A stretch of DNA of 64,000 nucleotides, from NCBI GenBank assembly GCA_900316005.1, contig ONBH01000005.1, positions 16,692 to 80,691 of the forward strand, given 5' to 3'. Within the stretch, counting starts at the first letter, position 1. The number at the start of each line of letters is the position of its first letter. The notes under the pieces are model-generated. The model made no database searches and was not told where the DNA came from. It was given only the letters and a program-made list of their open reading frames with translations. Made by a program: the position numbers and the translations under genes. This document shows positions 16,523-24,029 of the stretch, in pieces. The DNA comes from an uncultured Bacteroidales bacterium. Lineage in GTDB: Bacteria > Bacteroidota > Bacteroidia > Bacteroidales > Paludibacteraceae.

Positions 16523-18802
16523 TTATAGTTCAAATCGTAAGGTAGCACCCAATTCGCGCGGTTTGCCGCGTTGCAGGAAGTCATTTCCCATCGAGCGGAA
16601 GTAGAATACATCGTACTCCGTCCCCGTGAGGTTTCGTCCCCATAGCTCCAGCTGCACGTATTGCCATTCGAGTGTCATATTGGCTGCTAAGAGTGCATAG
16701 GGAGCCTGCGTGCAGGTGTTTTGTTCGTTCCAATAGATAGGTCCGACTATGTTCGTCCGTACGGATAGCGAGATTGCCTCCAGCCACCTGCGCCCCGTAC
16801 GATAGCCGGCTTGTACGAAAGCGTGTGCTGTGTGCTTGGGCGCATAGGGAATATAGTGGCCGGAATAGTCACCCATGCCGTCGTTGAAATCGATAAAACG
16901 GGCATCGGTAAATCCGTACGACGCATCCACCATTCCCTGCCAGTTGCCTTTCTGCCAGCGGTAATGAAGCGCCGCCTCTGCACCCCATATGCGCGAGCGC
17001 GCAGCATTCGCCATCATGCGGCCGGTGGTCTTGCCGTTCGGGAAAATGGTGACTTGCTGGTCATAACATTGGATATGGAAGGCGTCAACGTCAATTTTCA
17101 ACCCCTCTGTGGGCGTGAAATGTGCACCGAGTTCAAAAGTCCAATCCTTCTCGGGCTTGTAGCGCGTGATGGCCACATCCGAATAGCGCTCATCGGCTAT
17201 CTCTAAATGCATCCCCATGTCCGCCGCCAGGTCAGTCATCACCTGGTTCTGCGTGATGGTGCTGAATATCTGCGGGTTGTACCCTCCGGCTTTATAACCT
17301 TTGGCGGCATAGCCGTAAATGGTGCCCCATGCGCCGTCGTACGAAACTGCCAAGCGGGGCAGCACCTGAATGTAGTCTGCCGCCTGCGTGCCTTGTATGG
17401 CGGTATGCACGGTCTCATAGTCCTGCATGATCAGCGTGAAACGATAGGTCACATCGGCTGTACTGAGGTACTCCATGCGCGTGTGCTCGTAGTCAATACG
17501 CACGCCGGCGTTGATATGCCAGTTGCCAAACTGAAAATGGCTCTGGTGATACACGGCTGTACCGGCATTCAGCAGATTGAAACGGCTGGGAATGGGTAGG
17601 GTAGTATTGCTTATCTCAATGGAGTCGTTCGGGAAAACCGTCTGAATACCGCGATTGGCGTTGCCAAGTATCAGTTCCTCGATACCTTCGCGCATGAAGA
17701 CGACCGGCGCTTGCATATTGTTGCTTTTGGCAAAGGAACTCAAGCCCAAAGTCCATTCGTACCATTTGCAGGGCTTGGGGGCGCGCAGTAGTGCGTCCAG
17801 TGTGCCGCTGTGCTGGCGTTGCTTTTGCTGCAGCGTGAAGATGTCCGCGGGCGTATAGTCGTTGTCCATCAGCATGTTGTCGCCCAGGTACTGGTAACTT
17901 GCCACCAGTTGCAGATGCCAATCCTGCCGCTTGAATTCTGCCCGCAGCGATGGCAGTAGTGCCAATCGCTCGTAGCTGCCCGGGCTGTTGTAGTTGATAC
18001 GTCCGGTGGATACCTGTGCGTACGGAAAAGCGCCTTGACGCACCCAATCGGCATAGATTGCGCCGCTTAGGCGCCATTCATCGGTTGGTCTGCCGTCCAG
18101 TACAAGGCGTCCGCCGGCTTGCTGGCCTCCGTCTATCTTCTGGCCGGTAAAATCGTTGCGGTAGAAGCCGTCTGTGCGTTGGTAGCGTGCTGCAAATCCC
18201 CAGCCGAAGTCTGTTTTGGATGTCCGGCTGTTCGTGATTGGCTGGTAGAAAGAGGCTTGAGCCAGTACGCTGTTGGCGGTGGCATAACTTACCAATGCGC
18301 GAACAGTATAACTCGTCAAATCCAAGGGCTGCAACGTACGTATCTCCATCACGCCGGCAGGTGAGTTGCGCCCGTACAAACTGCCTTGCGGTCCGCGTAA
18401 CAGCTCCATACGCTTGATGTCCTGCATGGCGTGGTCGTACATATTCTTGTCCTGCAGAGGCACGCCGTCCACCACCATTCCCATGACCGGCTCGTTAATA
18501 CGGCTTCCCAATCCGCGGATGTAGATAGACGATGTCATCGCGCTACCGTAGTCGGGCATATACACATTGGGTATCAGTTGGCTGATGTCTTTGGGCGTCA
18601 CGGCTTGTATCTCTTGAATCAGACGGCTGTCGATGACGCTTATCTGCATCTGTTGCTGCGAGGCAGGCCGGGCTATGCGTGATGCGCACACCTCCAAATC
18701 CGGCAGGGCGATCGTGTCCGACCATCCTTCCGGCGATGCTGCAGCGGCAGATACCACCGAAACAACCAATCCTACTATCATCAAAAGCACCTTTGCGCGC
18801 AT
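16523..18802 (-). CDS. TonB-dependent outer-membrane receptor
   Basis: From the ATG at 18800-18802 the protein has 759 residues. It has a signal peptide, then a plug domain (about residues 30-150) with SQLIPNVYMPDYG, SSIYIRGLGSR and the LLRGPQGSLYGRNSPAGVMEI motif. The rest is a long beta-barrel ending RELGATLRFEL. These are the canonical TonB receptor features. There is no CarboxypepD-like N-terminal domain and no SusD partner, so it is a classical siderophore, cofactor or vitamin-type receptor rather than a SusC; the substrate cannot be read from the sequence. It leads a small cluster with the lipoprotein and DUF4491 genes, and an unusual regulator gene lies immediately upstream. Confidence 0.9.
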   Translation of the reverse strand: MRAKVLLMIVGLVVSVVSAAAASPEGWSDTIALPDLEVCASRIARPASQQQMQISVIDSRLIQEIQAVTPKDISQLIPNVYMPDYGSAMTSSIYIRGLGSRINEPVMGMVVDGVPLQDKNMYDHAMQDIKRMELLRGPQGSLYGRNSPAGVMEIRTLQPLDLTSYTVRALVSYATANSVLAQASFYQPITNSRTSKTDFGWGFAARYQRTDGFYRNDFTGQKIDGGQQAGGRLVLDGRPTDEWRLSGAIYADWVRQGAFPYAQVSTGRINYNSPGSYERLALLPSLRAEFKRQDWHLQLVASYQYLGDNMLMDNDYTPADIFTLQQKQRQHSGTLDALLRAPKPCKWYEWTLGLSSFAKSNNMQAPVVFMREGIEELILGNANRGIQTVFPNDSIEISNTTLPIPSRFNLLNAGTAVYHQSHFQFGNWHINAGVRIDYEHTRMEYLSTADVTYRFTLIMQDYETVHTAIQGTQAADYIQVLPRLAVSYDGAWGTIYGYAAKGYKAGGYNPQIFSTITQNQVMTDLAADMGMHLEIADERYSDVAITRYKPEKDWTFELGAHFTPTEGLKIDVDAFHIQCYDQQVTIFPNGKTTGRMMANAARSRIWGAEAALHYRWQKGNWQGMVDASYGFTDARFIDFNDGMGDYSGHYIPYAPKHTAHAFVQAGYRTGRRWLEAISLSVRTNIVGPIYWNEQNTCTQAPYALLAANMTLEWQYVQLELWGRNLTGTEYDVFYFRSMGNDFLQRGKPRELGATLRFEL

Positions 18803-18821
18803 AGTCTTCAAAAAACGGCGG

Positions 18822-18849
18822 CAAAGGTACTGCTTTTTTCTTAAACAAA
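18822..18849 (-). promoter_or_regulatory. Probable activator-dependent promoter of the TonB receptor gene
   Basis: A good -7 box (TACCTTTG, 18822-18829) precedes the receptor ATG by 19 bases. The nearest TTTG box is only 16 bases away, and the GTATRTCA element found in the other promoters is absent. This could mean dependence on a regulator, for which the neighbouring winged-helix protein is the obvious candidate. Confidence 0.5.
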
Positions 18850-18862
18850 GATTAAGATTACC

Positions 18863-19474
18863 TTAAGATTTCTTTAAATCCCCATAAATAGGGATACGTA
18901 GCTCGTTTATTGTTCCGTTTATAGCCAATGTGAGGGAGAAATAGCTCAGTCCAAGGTGCGATGACACGCGTATGGTGCCGGGTTTTGCCGCGGGCAGCAG
19001 AGCGGCTAAGATACCATCTAACATCGTTCGTAGGTCGTTGGGCTTCATCGTGATTTCGCTCACGAATGGATCCATATGCATGTGCGCCACCAAGCCTTTG
19101 TTTTCGAACTCGCCTTGATGGCTTTTTAGCCACGCAGCGATGAAGGGCTGGATGGTTAGGTTGTACGGCTTAGCGGCGTCTTCGGTGTGCAGAATCAAAC
19201 CTGCACCGCGTATGGTCTCAATGGGGTAGTTGCGTGTGCAGCCTAACTTCCGGCGCAGCGCATTGAGGTGTACATCGATGGTGCCGGTGTCGTACTGAAA
19301 ACGTTGTCCCCATACCTTGTCTATTATTTCCGTGCGCGCGCATACACGATTTGGGTGCTGCATCAGGTATGCCAATAGCCCGAACTCCAATGGCGTCAGG
19401 CTGACTATCTTTCCCCCGCACAGTACGCTATGTGCATCGGTGTCTAATTCTATGGTGCCAACTTTGTAATACAT
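18863..19474 (-). CDS. Winged-helix (OmpR/PhoB-type) regulator without receiver domain, HATPase-like tail
   Basis: This 203-residue protein has an OmpR/PhoB-type winged-helix domain at residues about 5-100, with LTPLEFGLLAYLMQHPNRVCARTEI and DVHLNALRRKLG. There is no receiver domain in front of it. The C-terminal half (about 105-203) contains LRTMLDGILAALLPAAKPGTIRVSSHL, which resembles a histidine-kinase ATPase domain reduced to its scaffold; I do not see N-, G1- or G2-box residues. It could be a one-component regulator with a degenerate ATP-binding fold as sensor. It lies 60 bases upstream of the TonB receptor ATG on the same strand. Its own leader contains a duplicated 38-base element. Confidence 0.72.
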   Translation of the reverse strand: MYYKVGTIELDTDAHSVLCGGKIVSLTPLEFGLLAYLMQHPNRVCARTEIIDKVWGQRFQYDTGTIDVHLNALRRKLGCTRNYPIETIRGAGLILHTEDAAKPYNLTIQPFIAAWLKSHQGEFENKGLVAHMHMDPFVSEITMKPNDLRTMLDGILAALLPAAKPGTIRVSSHLGLSYFSLTLAINGTINELRIPIYGDLKKS

Positions 19475-19506
19475 CTTTTGTCGTTTTTATTTTCGTAAGC
19501 TTCATT

Positions 19507-19610
19507 GTTTTGACGTTATGACAATGAACAATCGGTTGCCATTCTTCTCCTTCTCGCCCCAAGTGCTGGTCGGTTTTGACGTCATGACAATGAACTATTG
19601 GTTGCCATCC
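19507..19610. repeat. Two 38-base direct repeats in the leader of the winged-helix regulator
   Basis: Copies at 19507-19544 and 19573-19610 match at 34 of 38 positions, with a period of 66 bases. Each contains TTTTGACGTYATGACAATG and ends GGTTGCCAT; copy two contains the palindrome TGACGTCA. They lie between the promoter at 19629-19660 and the regulator ATG, so they are in the untranslated leader. They are candidate operators or RNA elements. Confidence 0.8.
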
Positions 19611-19628
19611 CGTCTCTCATTGGGTCTG

Positions 19629-19660
19629 CAAAGTTACTGTTTTTTTTTGATATACGCAAG
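19629..19660 (-). promoter_or_regulatory. Promoter of the winged-helix regulator
   Basis: On the minus strand CTTGCGTATATCA is followed by TAACTTTG, with exactly 20 bases between the CTTG and TAACTTTG boxes. The implied leader is about 150 bases. Confidence 0.75.
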
Positions 19661-19727
19661 ATTTTGCTTATAAAATCAGCAAAAAAACGTCCCAAATGAA
19701 TAAATTTGTAAATTTATAGCGTATATT

Positions 19728-19759
19728 TTTGCGTATATCGTATATTTTTCGTATCTTTG
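19728..19759 (+). promoter_or_regulatory. Promoter entering the polysaccharide locus (HTH gene)
   Basis: TTTGCGTATATCG and TATCTTTG are separated by exactly 20 bases. Just upstream GCGTATATTTTT is repeated with GCGTATATCG, giving a direct repeat across the -33 box. The start would be near 19765. Confidence 0.8.
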
Positions 19760-19871
19760 CGCGCTTAATTTGTAAGTACGTATGTGTGCTGGATCCCCGC
19801 AAGTCCGAGTTAACCCAACGAACATTGACATATTGTAATCAAAAAAGACGTGATCTACAATCACTTAAAAA

Positions 19872-20252
19872 ATGATGCCGCGTGTAAGTTGTATGTACTT
19901 GGGGGAATTGCAATTGGCAGGACTGCTGGTAGATGCGGACGGAAAATGGCAGATGGGAGCAGGATATGAGGCATTTGACCAGATGGAACAGGAGTCGATA
20001 AGTCCGGAGGAATTGCTGAATTTCATAAAAGATTTCATAAAAGAGAATGGTGTGGAACTGACTGAAAGACAGCAAGATATACTTATGATGGTGCGTGAGG
20101 ATTGCACAATAACTTCACAAAAGATTTCACAAAAGTACAGGGTGACTCCGCGTACGATCATCGATGATATGAAGGTGCTACAGGAGCATGGCTTGCTGCG
20201 GAGAATGAAAGGACGGAAGAAAGGGTATTGGAAGTTGCTGGTGAAGAGGTAA
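19872..20252 (+). CDS. Small HTH protein at the start of the polysaccharide locus
   Basis: This 126-residue protein has a C-terminal winged-helix region (about residues 60-126): ELTERQQDILMMVREDCTIT, a recognition-type stretch ISQKYRVTPRTIIDDMKVLQ, then EHGLLRRMKGRKKGYWKLL. The arrangement resembles the C-terminal wHTH of AlbA_2-type ATP-binding regulators without the ATPase, so it may be a truncated relative or a stand-alone DNA-binding protein. The N-terminal 50 residues are not recognised. It is the first gene of the plus-strand locus, a position where Bacteroidota capsule loci often carry a regulator. Regulation of the locus is inference. Confidence 0.55.
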   Translation: MMPRVSCMYLGELQLAGLLVDADGKWQMGAGYEAFDQMEQESISPEELLNFIKDFIKENGVELTERQQDILMMVREDCTITSQKISQKYRVTPRTIIDDMKVLQEHGLLRRMKGRKKGYWKLLVKR

Positions 20253-20560
20253 GTTAAAAGGACTAAGCCATTAAAAAGTTAATAGTGCTTGCAGCACGTT
20301 CGAAAGTTAATAGGCAGCAAACTGCCGTTAAGAAATAACGCGCAGCTATAAACGCAGCGCAAGCTGCTCCAACGCGAAGCTCAAACCTAACTAACACTTA
20401 ACGGCACGTAGTGCCTATAAACGCGATATTATCGCTCTAACGCAACCTGTTGCTATAAACTGAACAGAACGATCATTATAAACGCAGCGTAAGCTGCTCG
20501 AACGTGAAACTATAAACGCCGCATCGCGGCTATAAATCATAATTAAATTATGAGCACCAC
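20253..20560 (+). repeat. Array of eight perfect mini-hairpins with repeated connectors
   Basis: There is no gene here. Eight perfect stem-loops (5-bp stems, 2-4 base loops) lie at 20285-20297, 20313-20326, 20354-20367, 20403-20415, 20423-20435, 20442-20453, 20484-20497 and 20518-20530. Stems differ (GTGCT, GGCAG, GCAGC, GGCAC, GCGAT, GCAAC, GCAGC, GCCGC), while connectors recur: TATAAACG around most, and GCTCNAACGYGAARC after the two GCAGC hairpins. The array is neither tandem-identical nor CRISPR-like. Confidence 0.85.
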
Positions 20561-20679
20561 TACCCAATCCAACCTCCTGAACCTTCATCCTTATTCCCCG
20601 AATCTCCACTTCCGGACACCATGAACTCCTCAAAACCCTCACTTTTCCTTGCAAAATGCAAAAAAAATGCAAATTTTCC

Positions 20680-20719
20680 CATATACATTTGTATATGTCA
20701 ATTTTTTTTTGTATCTTTG
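20680..20719 (+). promoter_or_regulatory. Promoter with overlapping inverted repeat, upstream of the zinc-ribbon/Cas2-like/ATPase module
   Basis: TTTG (20688-20691) and TATCTTTG (20712-20719) are separated by 20 bases. The inverted repeat CATATAC-attt-GTATATG (20680-20697) covers the -33 box. The same repeat is found at 35022-35039 and 45523-45540. Confidence 0.85.
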
Positions 20720-20779
20720 CGCCCTGATTTGCCATGCGCAATATATATACGCTGCGCACACACGTAAAAACGAGGACAG

Positions 20780-21166
20780 ATGAAAGATGAAAAGAAATGT
20801 AGATGTTGTGGCTACCCATTCGGCTACGACGGAATTGAGGAGAGTACTACCACTCCCGGTGTGTGCCCCACTTGCGAGAAAGCTATGAAGGCTTTCAGCG
20901 GTGTCGAACTCCGTAAGTCCGCTTCTGCAGACTTGGACAAATACTCACCTATGTTCCACAAGGACTCGTATATGGAGGTTACCGAATGGGTCAATGGAGA
21001 AGGAGTGGATGTGTATGTCGATTTTGGGCCAAATCGCCCTGAGAAACGGTTTGAGTTGACGTATGACGAGTTCAATGTCCTGGTCAACCTCGTGCACATC
21101 ATCAATCCGGAAGAGCCTTTCCATATCCTCTCCGACAAACCCATCCTAACTCCCGAATTGGAGTAA
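20780..21166 (+). CDS. Hypothetical protein with N-terminal zinc-ribbon-like cysteines
   Basis: This 128-residue protein begins MKDEKKCRCCGYPFGYDG and has a second pair in VCPTCEK (about residues 36-42). The CxxC...CxxC arrangement fits a small zinc ribbon. The rest is acidic and ends with ILTPELE; no enzyme motif is evident. It is the first gene after a strong promoter and the mini-hairpin array, 39 bases before the Cas2-like gene on the same strand, so it is probably the first member of that module. I do not recognise the family. Confidence 0.6.
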   Translation: MKDEKKCRCCGYPFGYDGIEESTTTPGVCPTCEKAMKAFSGVELRKSASADLDKYSPMFHKDSYMEVTEWVNGEGVDVYVDFGPNRPEKRFELTYDEFNVLVNLVHIINPEEPFHILSDKPILTPELE

Positions 21167-21205
21167 TTGGTACAATCAATCCACAAGAAACTAAAAACAA
21201 ACTAT

Positions 21206-21478
21206 ATGGTTTATTTAATCACATATGACATCAATACTGCTATAAAAGATTATAGCGCAATGTACGATGCTATTAAAGGTGTTAGTGGCGATTACCAGCA
21301 TCCATTGGAGTCGGTATGGCTGGTAAATACGCCTATGGATAGAGTACAGTTGTTCAATACCATTCATGCTAAAATGAATCCTCAAGATTATCTGTTGATA
21401 GTCGAGATTAAGGGCAACTATTATGGTTGGCTTAATACGAATGTATGGCAATGGATGAAATCTAAATTGGGATATTGA
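21206..21478 (+). CDS. Cas2-fold-like small protein (SinR-like)
   Basis: From the ATG at 21206 the protein has 90 residues. It opens MVYLITYDINTAIKDYSAMY, then HPLESVWLVNTPMDRVQLF and PQDYLLIVEIKGNYYGWLN, ending MKSKLGY. This beta-alpha-beta pattern, with an early YD and a later YLLIVEI strand, is that of stand-alone Cas2-like ferredoxin-fold proteins (SinR group) rather than CRISPR Cas2 itself. There is no cas1 or CRISPR array in the window. It ends one base before the ATPase start codon, so the two are tightly coupled. Catalytic activity cannot be claimed. Confidence 0.6.
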   Translation: MVYLITYDINTAIKDYSAMYDAIKGVSGDYQHPLESVWLVNTPMDRVQLFNTIHAKMNPQDYLLIVEIKGNYYGWLNTNVWQWMKSKLGY

Positions 21479-21479
21479 T

Positions 21480-22658
21480 ATGATAACTTCCATCAGAATA
21501 AAAAACTTGAAAGCACTCAAAGATACCAAGGAGTGTCAAGTTGGTAGGGTGACCTTATTGACCGGTATAAACGGACGTGGTAAATCCTCGTTTATTCAGT
21601 CTTTGCTGTTGTTGTCGCAAAGTCTGCGAAAGAATGGTGGTTCGCCCAAATTGTTAGATCCTATGGGTGATTGGTGCAAATTGGGATATTTCGAAGATGT
21701 CCTATCAACCAATGCCGATGGTCCCCTCGCTATAGAACTTTCAACCAACTCTGAAACAGAGAATGCTTTTTCTTTCCAATACGAAAAATCAAAGGAAAGT
21801 AAATTGTATGGAGAAGCTGTTAGTATAAAAGTTGATGGTGAGGAAACGATATCAGTTAATGTGGGTGCACCTGGTGGGGCTTCGGGAGATTCAAGTACAT
21901 ATAATGCGACTCTAATTAATGAATCCCAAAACATTTCAAATCCAAAAGGTAGAAGCACCTATGAGGATATTGCTTTCCTGAAGCATCTCCAGAACCTATA
22001 TTTCGTTTCGGCTGATCGATTCTCAGCTAAGGATAGTGAGGTGTTGATTAAGACTGAACGCGAGTTATACTTAGGTGAGCATGGGCAATTTGTATTAAAC
22101 GTGTTAAGCCATTGTACGCAGGAGCAAAGAGATGAACTTGAGAATGCGATGAATGAGATATTAGATGGTGCCACGTTAAAAATAGAGGTGGACGAGAAAG
22201 ATAATCGCGTATATCTGTACCTTGATTCGGAATCGGATGGTAAGAACTATAAGCCAATAAACGTAGGTTATGGATATAGCTACATCATATCTACATTGCT
22301 ATCCGCGATTTTGGTTCCGAATAATGGAATCCTGATAATCGAAAATCCTGAAGCACACCTCCATCCACAAGCCCAATCCCGTTTGATGGAATATTTAGTC
22401 CAAGTGTCCAACGAAAAAAATGTGCAGTGCTTCGTCGAAACGCATAGCGACCATATCATCAACGGCTTGTTAGTCTCGCTTAAAGAGCAAAAACTCAATG
22501 TAGAAGACGCGAAAATCCTATTCTTTGATCGAAAGAATCAAGATGAACAATCGTACATTGATGTGTCCAACTTGGAACTTACTCAGTATGGTCGCGTCAG
22601 AAGGCCACCCAAAGGATTTTGCGATCAGTATGGTATAGACTTGCGTAAACTTATTTGA
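21480..22658 (+). CDS. AAA ATPase of the DUF3696 / OLD-like group
   Basis: This 392-residue protein has an ABC/SMC-like ATPase fold. Walker A is LLTGINGRGKSSFIQSL near residue 26, and Walker B is ILIIENPEAHLHPQAQSRLM near residue 281. The histidine-switch segment is QCFVETHSDHIINGL, and the C-terminal DUF3696-like tail runs to GFCDQYGIDLRKLI. Such ATPases usually pair with an effector encoded next door in defence systems. No TOPRIM domain is present, unlike full-length OLD nucleases. It is sandwiched between the Cas2-like gene (1 base) and the 297-residue gene (4 bases). A second related ATPase is encoded at 36279-37310. Confidence 0.85.
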   Translation: MITSIRIKNLKALKDTKECQVGRVTLLTGINGRGKSSFIQSLLLLSQSLRKNGGSPKLLDPMGDWCKLGYFEDVLSTNADGPLAIELSTNSETENAFSFQYEKSKESKLYGEAVSIKVDGEETISVNVGAPGGASGDSSTYNATLINESQNISNPKGRSTYEDIAFLKHLQNLYFVSADRFSAKDSEVLIKTERELYLGEHGQFVLNVLSHCTQEQRDELENAMNEILDGATLKIEVDEKDNRVYLYLDSESDGKNYKPINVGYGYSYIISTLLSAILVPNNGILIIENPEAHLHPQAQSRLMEYLVQVSNEKNVQCFVETHSDHIINGLLVSLKEQKLNVEDAKILFFDRKNQDEQSYIDVSNLELTQYGRVRRPPKGFCDQYGIDLRKLI

Positions 22659-22662
22659 TGCT

Positions 22663-23556
22663 ATGCCGGATATAGTTTTGCAAAATAAACTCACGGAACT
22701 ATTCTTCCTTTTTCCAGAGTATATTGATGCCAATCATAGAGCATCTGCTCCGTATATCCATGATATGACCTACCATTTTGATGCGGTTCAACCTTCTTTC
22801 GTGGATAATGTTATAAGGTTGTTGACGTTCTTTTCGTACGAGCGTAATGTGACAAAGTATTATGACAAAAAGAACTTGGACGGTATGTTATATCCTTACC
22901 AAGAATTGGAATACCCGTTTGTCGATACGCAAGTTCGTACAACCTTGCGCGATTTGGACGTTGTTGATTGGCGCATCGAGTTAGGAGAGGATGATACAAT
23001 CATTGAATGGCATGGAACGCAGATACCTAATGATACAGTTGCGAAGGTGTACGAACGTGCACATACCGATACTCCAGATTTGTTGGTTCATGCCACCTTG
23101 TTCTCTGTAGGAGATGCTATTGAAAACGATGGAGAAACGATTGTTTTTAAGAAAGAAAATGTGGATTGCTCGTTATCGTATCAAACAACATTGAGAGGAT
23201 TACATGAATGGCTAAGTGAAAATCGAATTCCCCAACGATACTTCAAATACAGCGAGAAGCATGGCGAGAATGGTGTTGGAGGTTGGATGTTGCCTAATAA
23301 TGTTCCCGCAGCTGTCCTCGAATGTAATCGTGAACACGCACAAGAGATCCTTTGTAAGGCAATAGGGGATACTTCCTTGGATAATGATTTGTGGTATTTT
23401 GATGCGGACTATGATAAGGTTTTGTATTTTGAATATGAGAATCAGAGTCCACAAAACGAATATCATGGCTATCACCTTTCGCAAGGCGACAAAGGATATA
23501 GTAAAGTTAAGTTTGATTTGTTGCGCTTAATCCAAGATATCCCCAATAATCACTAA
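22663..23556 (+). CDS. Unknown protein paired with the DUF3696-type ATPase
   Basis: This 297-residue soluble-looking protein has no signal peptide or TM segment. No catalytic motif is certain. The C-terminal third has an unusual run of charged strands (DNDLWYFDADYDKVLYFEYE and EYHGYHLSQGD). Its start codon lies 4 bases after the ATPase stop, so the two are translationally linked; by analogy with two-gene ATPase systems it is the candidate effector or sensor. I do not recognise the family. Confidence 0.55.
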   Translation: MPDIVLQNKLTELFFLFPEYIDANHRASAPYIHDMTYHFDAVQPSFVDNVIRLLTFFSYERNVTKYYDKKNLDGMLYPYQELEYPFVDTQVRTTLRDLDVVDWRIELGEDDTIIEWHGTQIPNDTVAKVYERAHTDTPDLLVHATLFSVGDAIENDGETIVFKKENVDCSLSYQTTLRGLHEWLSENRIPQRYFKYSEKHGENGVGGWMLPNNVPAAVLECNREHAQEILCKAIGDTSLDNDLWYFDADYDKVLYFEYENQSPQNEYHGYHLSQGDKGYSKVKFDLLRLIQDIPNNH

Positions 23557-23582
23557 GAAACCGAATCGAACACCCCAACAAC

Positions 23583-24029
23583 ATGACCAACTATTCCATA
23601 CATAAGCTCCAACCGGCAAACGCCCACCTCACCGAGCAACTCCGCGCTTACGCCTATGACGTCATCGGCTGCTGCCAGGTTGTCCATCGCGACATGGGGC
23701 CGTTCCTCAACGAGTATATGTATCAGGAGGCATTGGCTATCGCGCTCAACGAGGCGAACATACCCTTCCAACGCGAGTATTATTTCTCCGTCGAGTTCCA
23801 TGGCCAACGCATCGAACACAAGCATTTCGTGGACTTCCTGGTCCGCAATGATATCTTCGTGGAGTGCAAGGCCATCGAGCATATCGGCACGGAGCAGCGT
23901 CAGCAGCTCTGGAACTATATGCGCCTCACCTCCACACGCATCGGCATCTTGTATAACTTCGCCCCGGTGAAGGACGAATGCGAACGGTATTACCTGGATG
24001 CCACCACCGGCATGATGTATGCTTTTTAG
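23583..24029 (+). CDS. GxxExxY family protein with PD-(D/E)xK-like core
   Basis: This 148-residue protein carries the family signature in GPFLNEYMYQEAL (about residues 39-51). A restriction-nuclease-like core follows: KHFVDFLVRNDIFVECKAIE (about 79-98), where Asp, Glu and Lys are placed as in PD-(D/E)xK enzymes. The codon usage is more GC-rich than its upstream neighbours. It lies 26 bases after the 297-residue gene and could be part of the same module or independent. Nuclease activity is inference. Confidence 0.8.
   Translation: MTNYSIHKLQPANAHLTEQLRAYAYDVIGCCQVVHRDMGPFLNEYMYQEALAIALNEANIPFQREYYFSVEFHGQRIEHKHFVDFLVRNDIFVECKAIEHIGTEQRQQLWNYMRLTSTRIGILYNFAPVKDECERYYLDATTGMMYAF

Larger units (their letters stand above)
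19475..19871. other. Divergent regulatory region between the winged-helix and HTH genes
   Basis: This spacer of almost 400 bases has no gene. It holds the leftward promoter (19629-19660) with its repeat-bearing leader and the rightward promoter (19728-19759), followed by a roughly 110-base leader to the small HTH gene. Confidence 0.75.

Noticed and set aside
20253..20560. Possible CRISPR or attC array
   Set aside because: Repeats differ in stem sequence, have no constant spacer length, and no integrase or cas1 gene is nearby.
20415..20819. Minus-strand ORF over the hairpin array and the promoter at 20.7 kb
   Set aside because: It crosses structured non-coding sequence and the start of the next gene.
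21206..21478. Genuine CRISPR Cas2
   Set aside because: No cas1, no effector genes and no array are visible; the sequence is closer to stand-alone Cas2-fold proteins.
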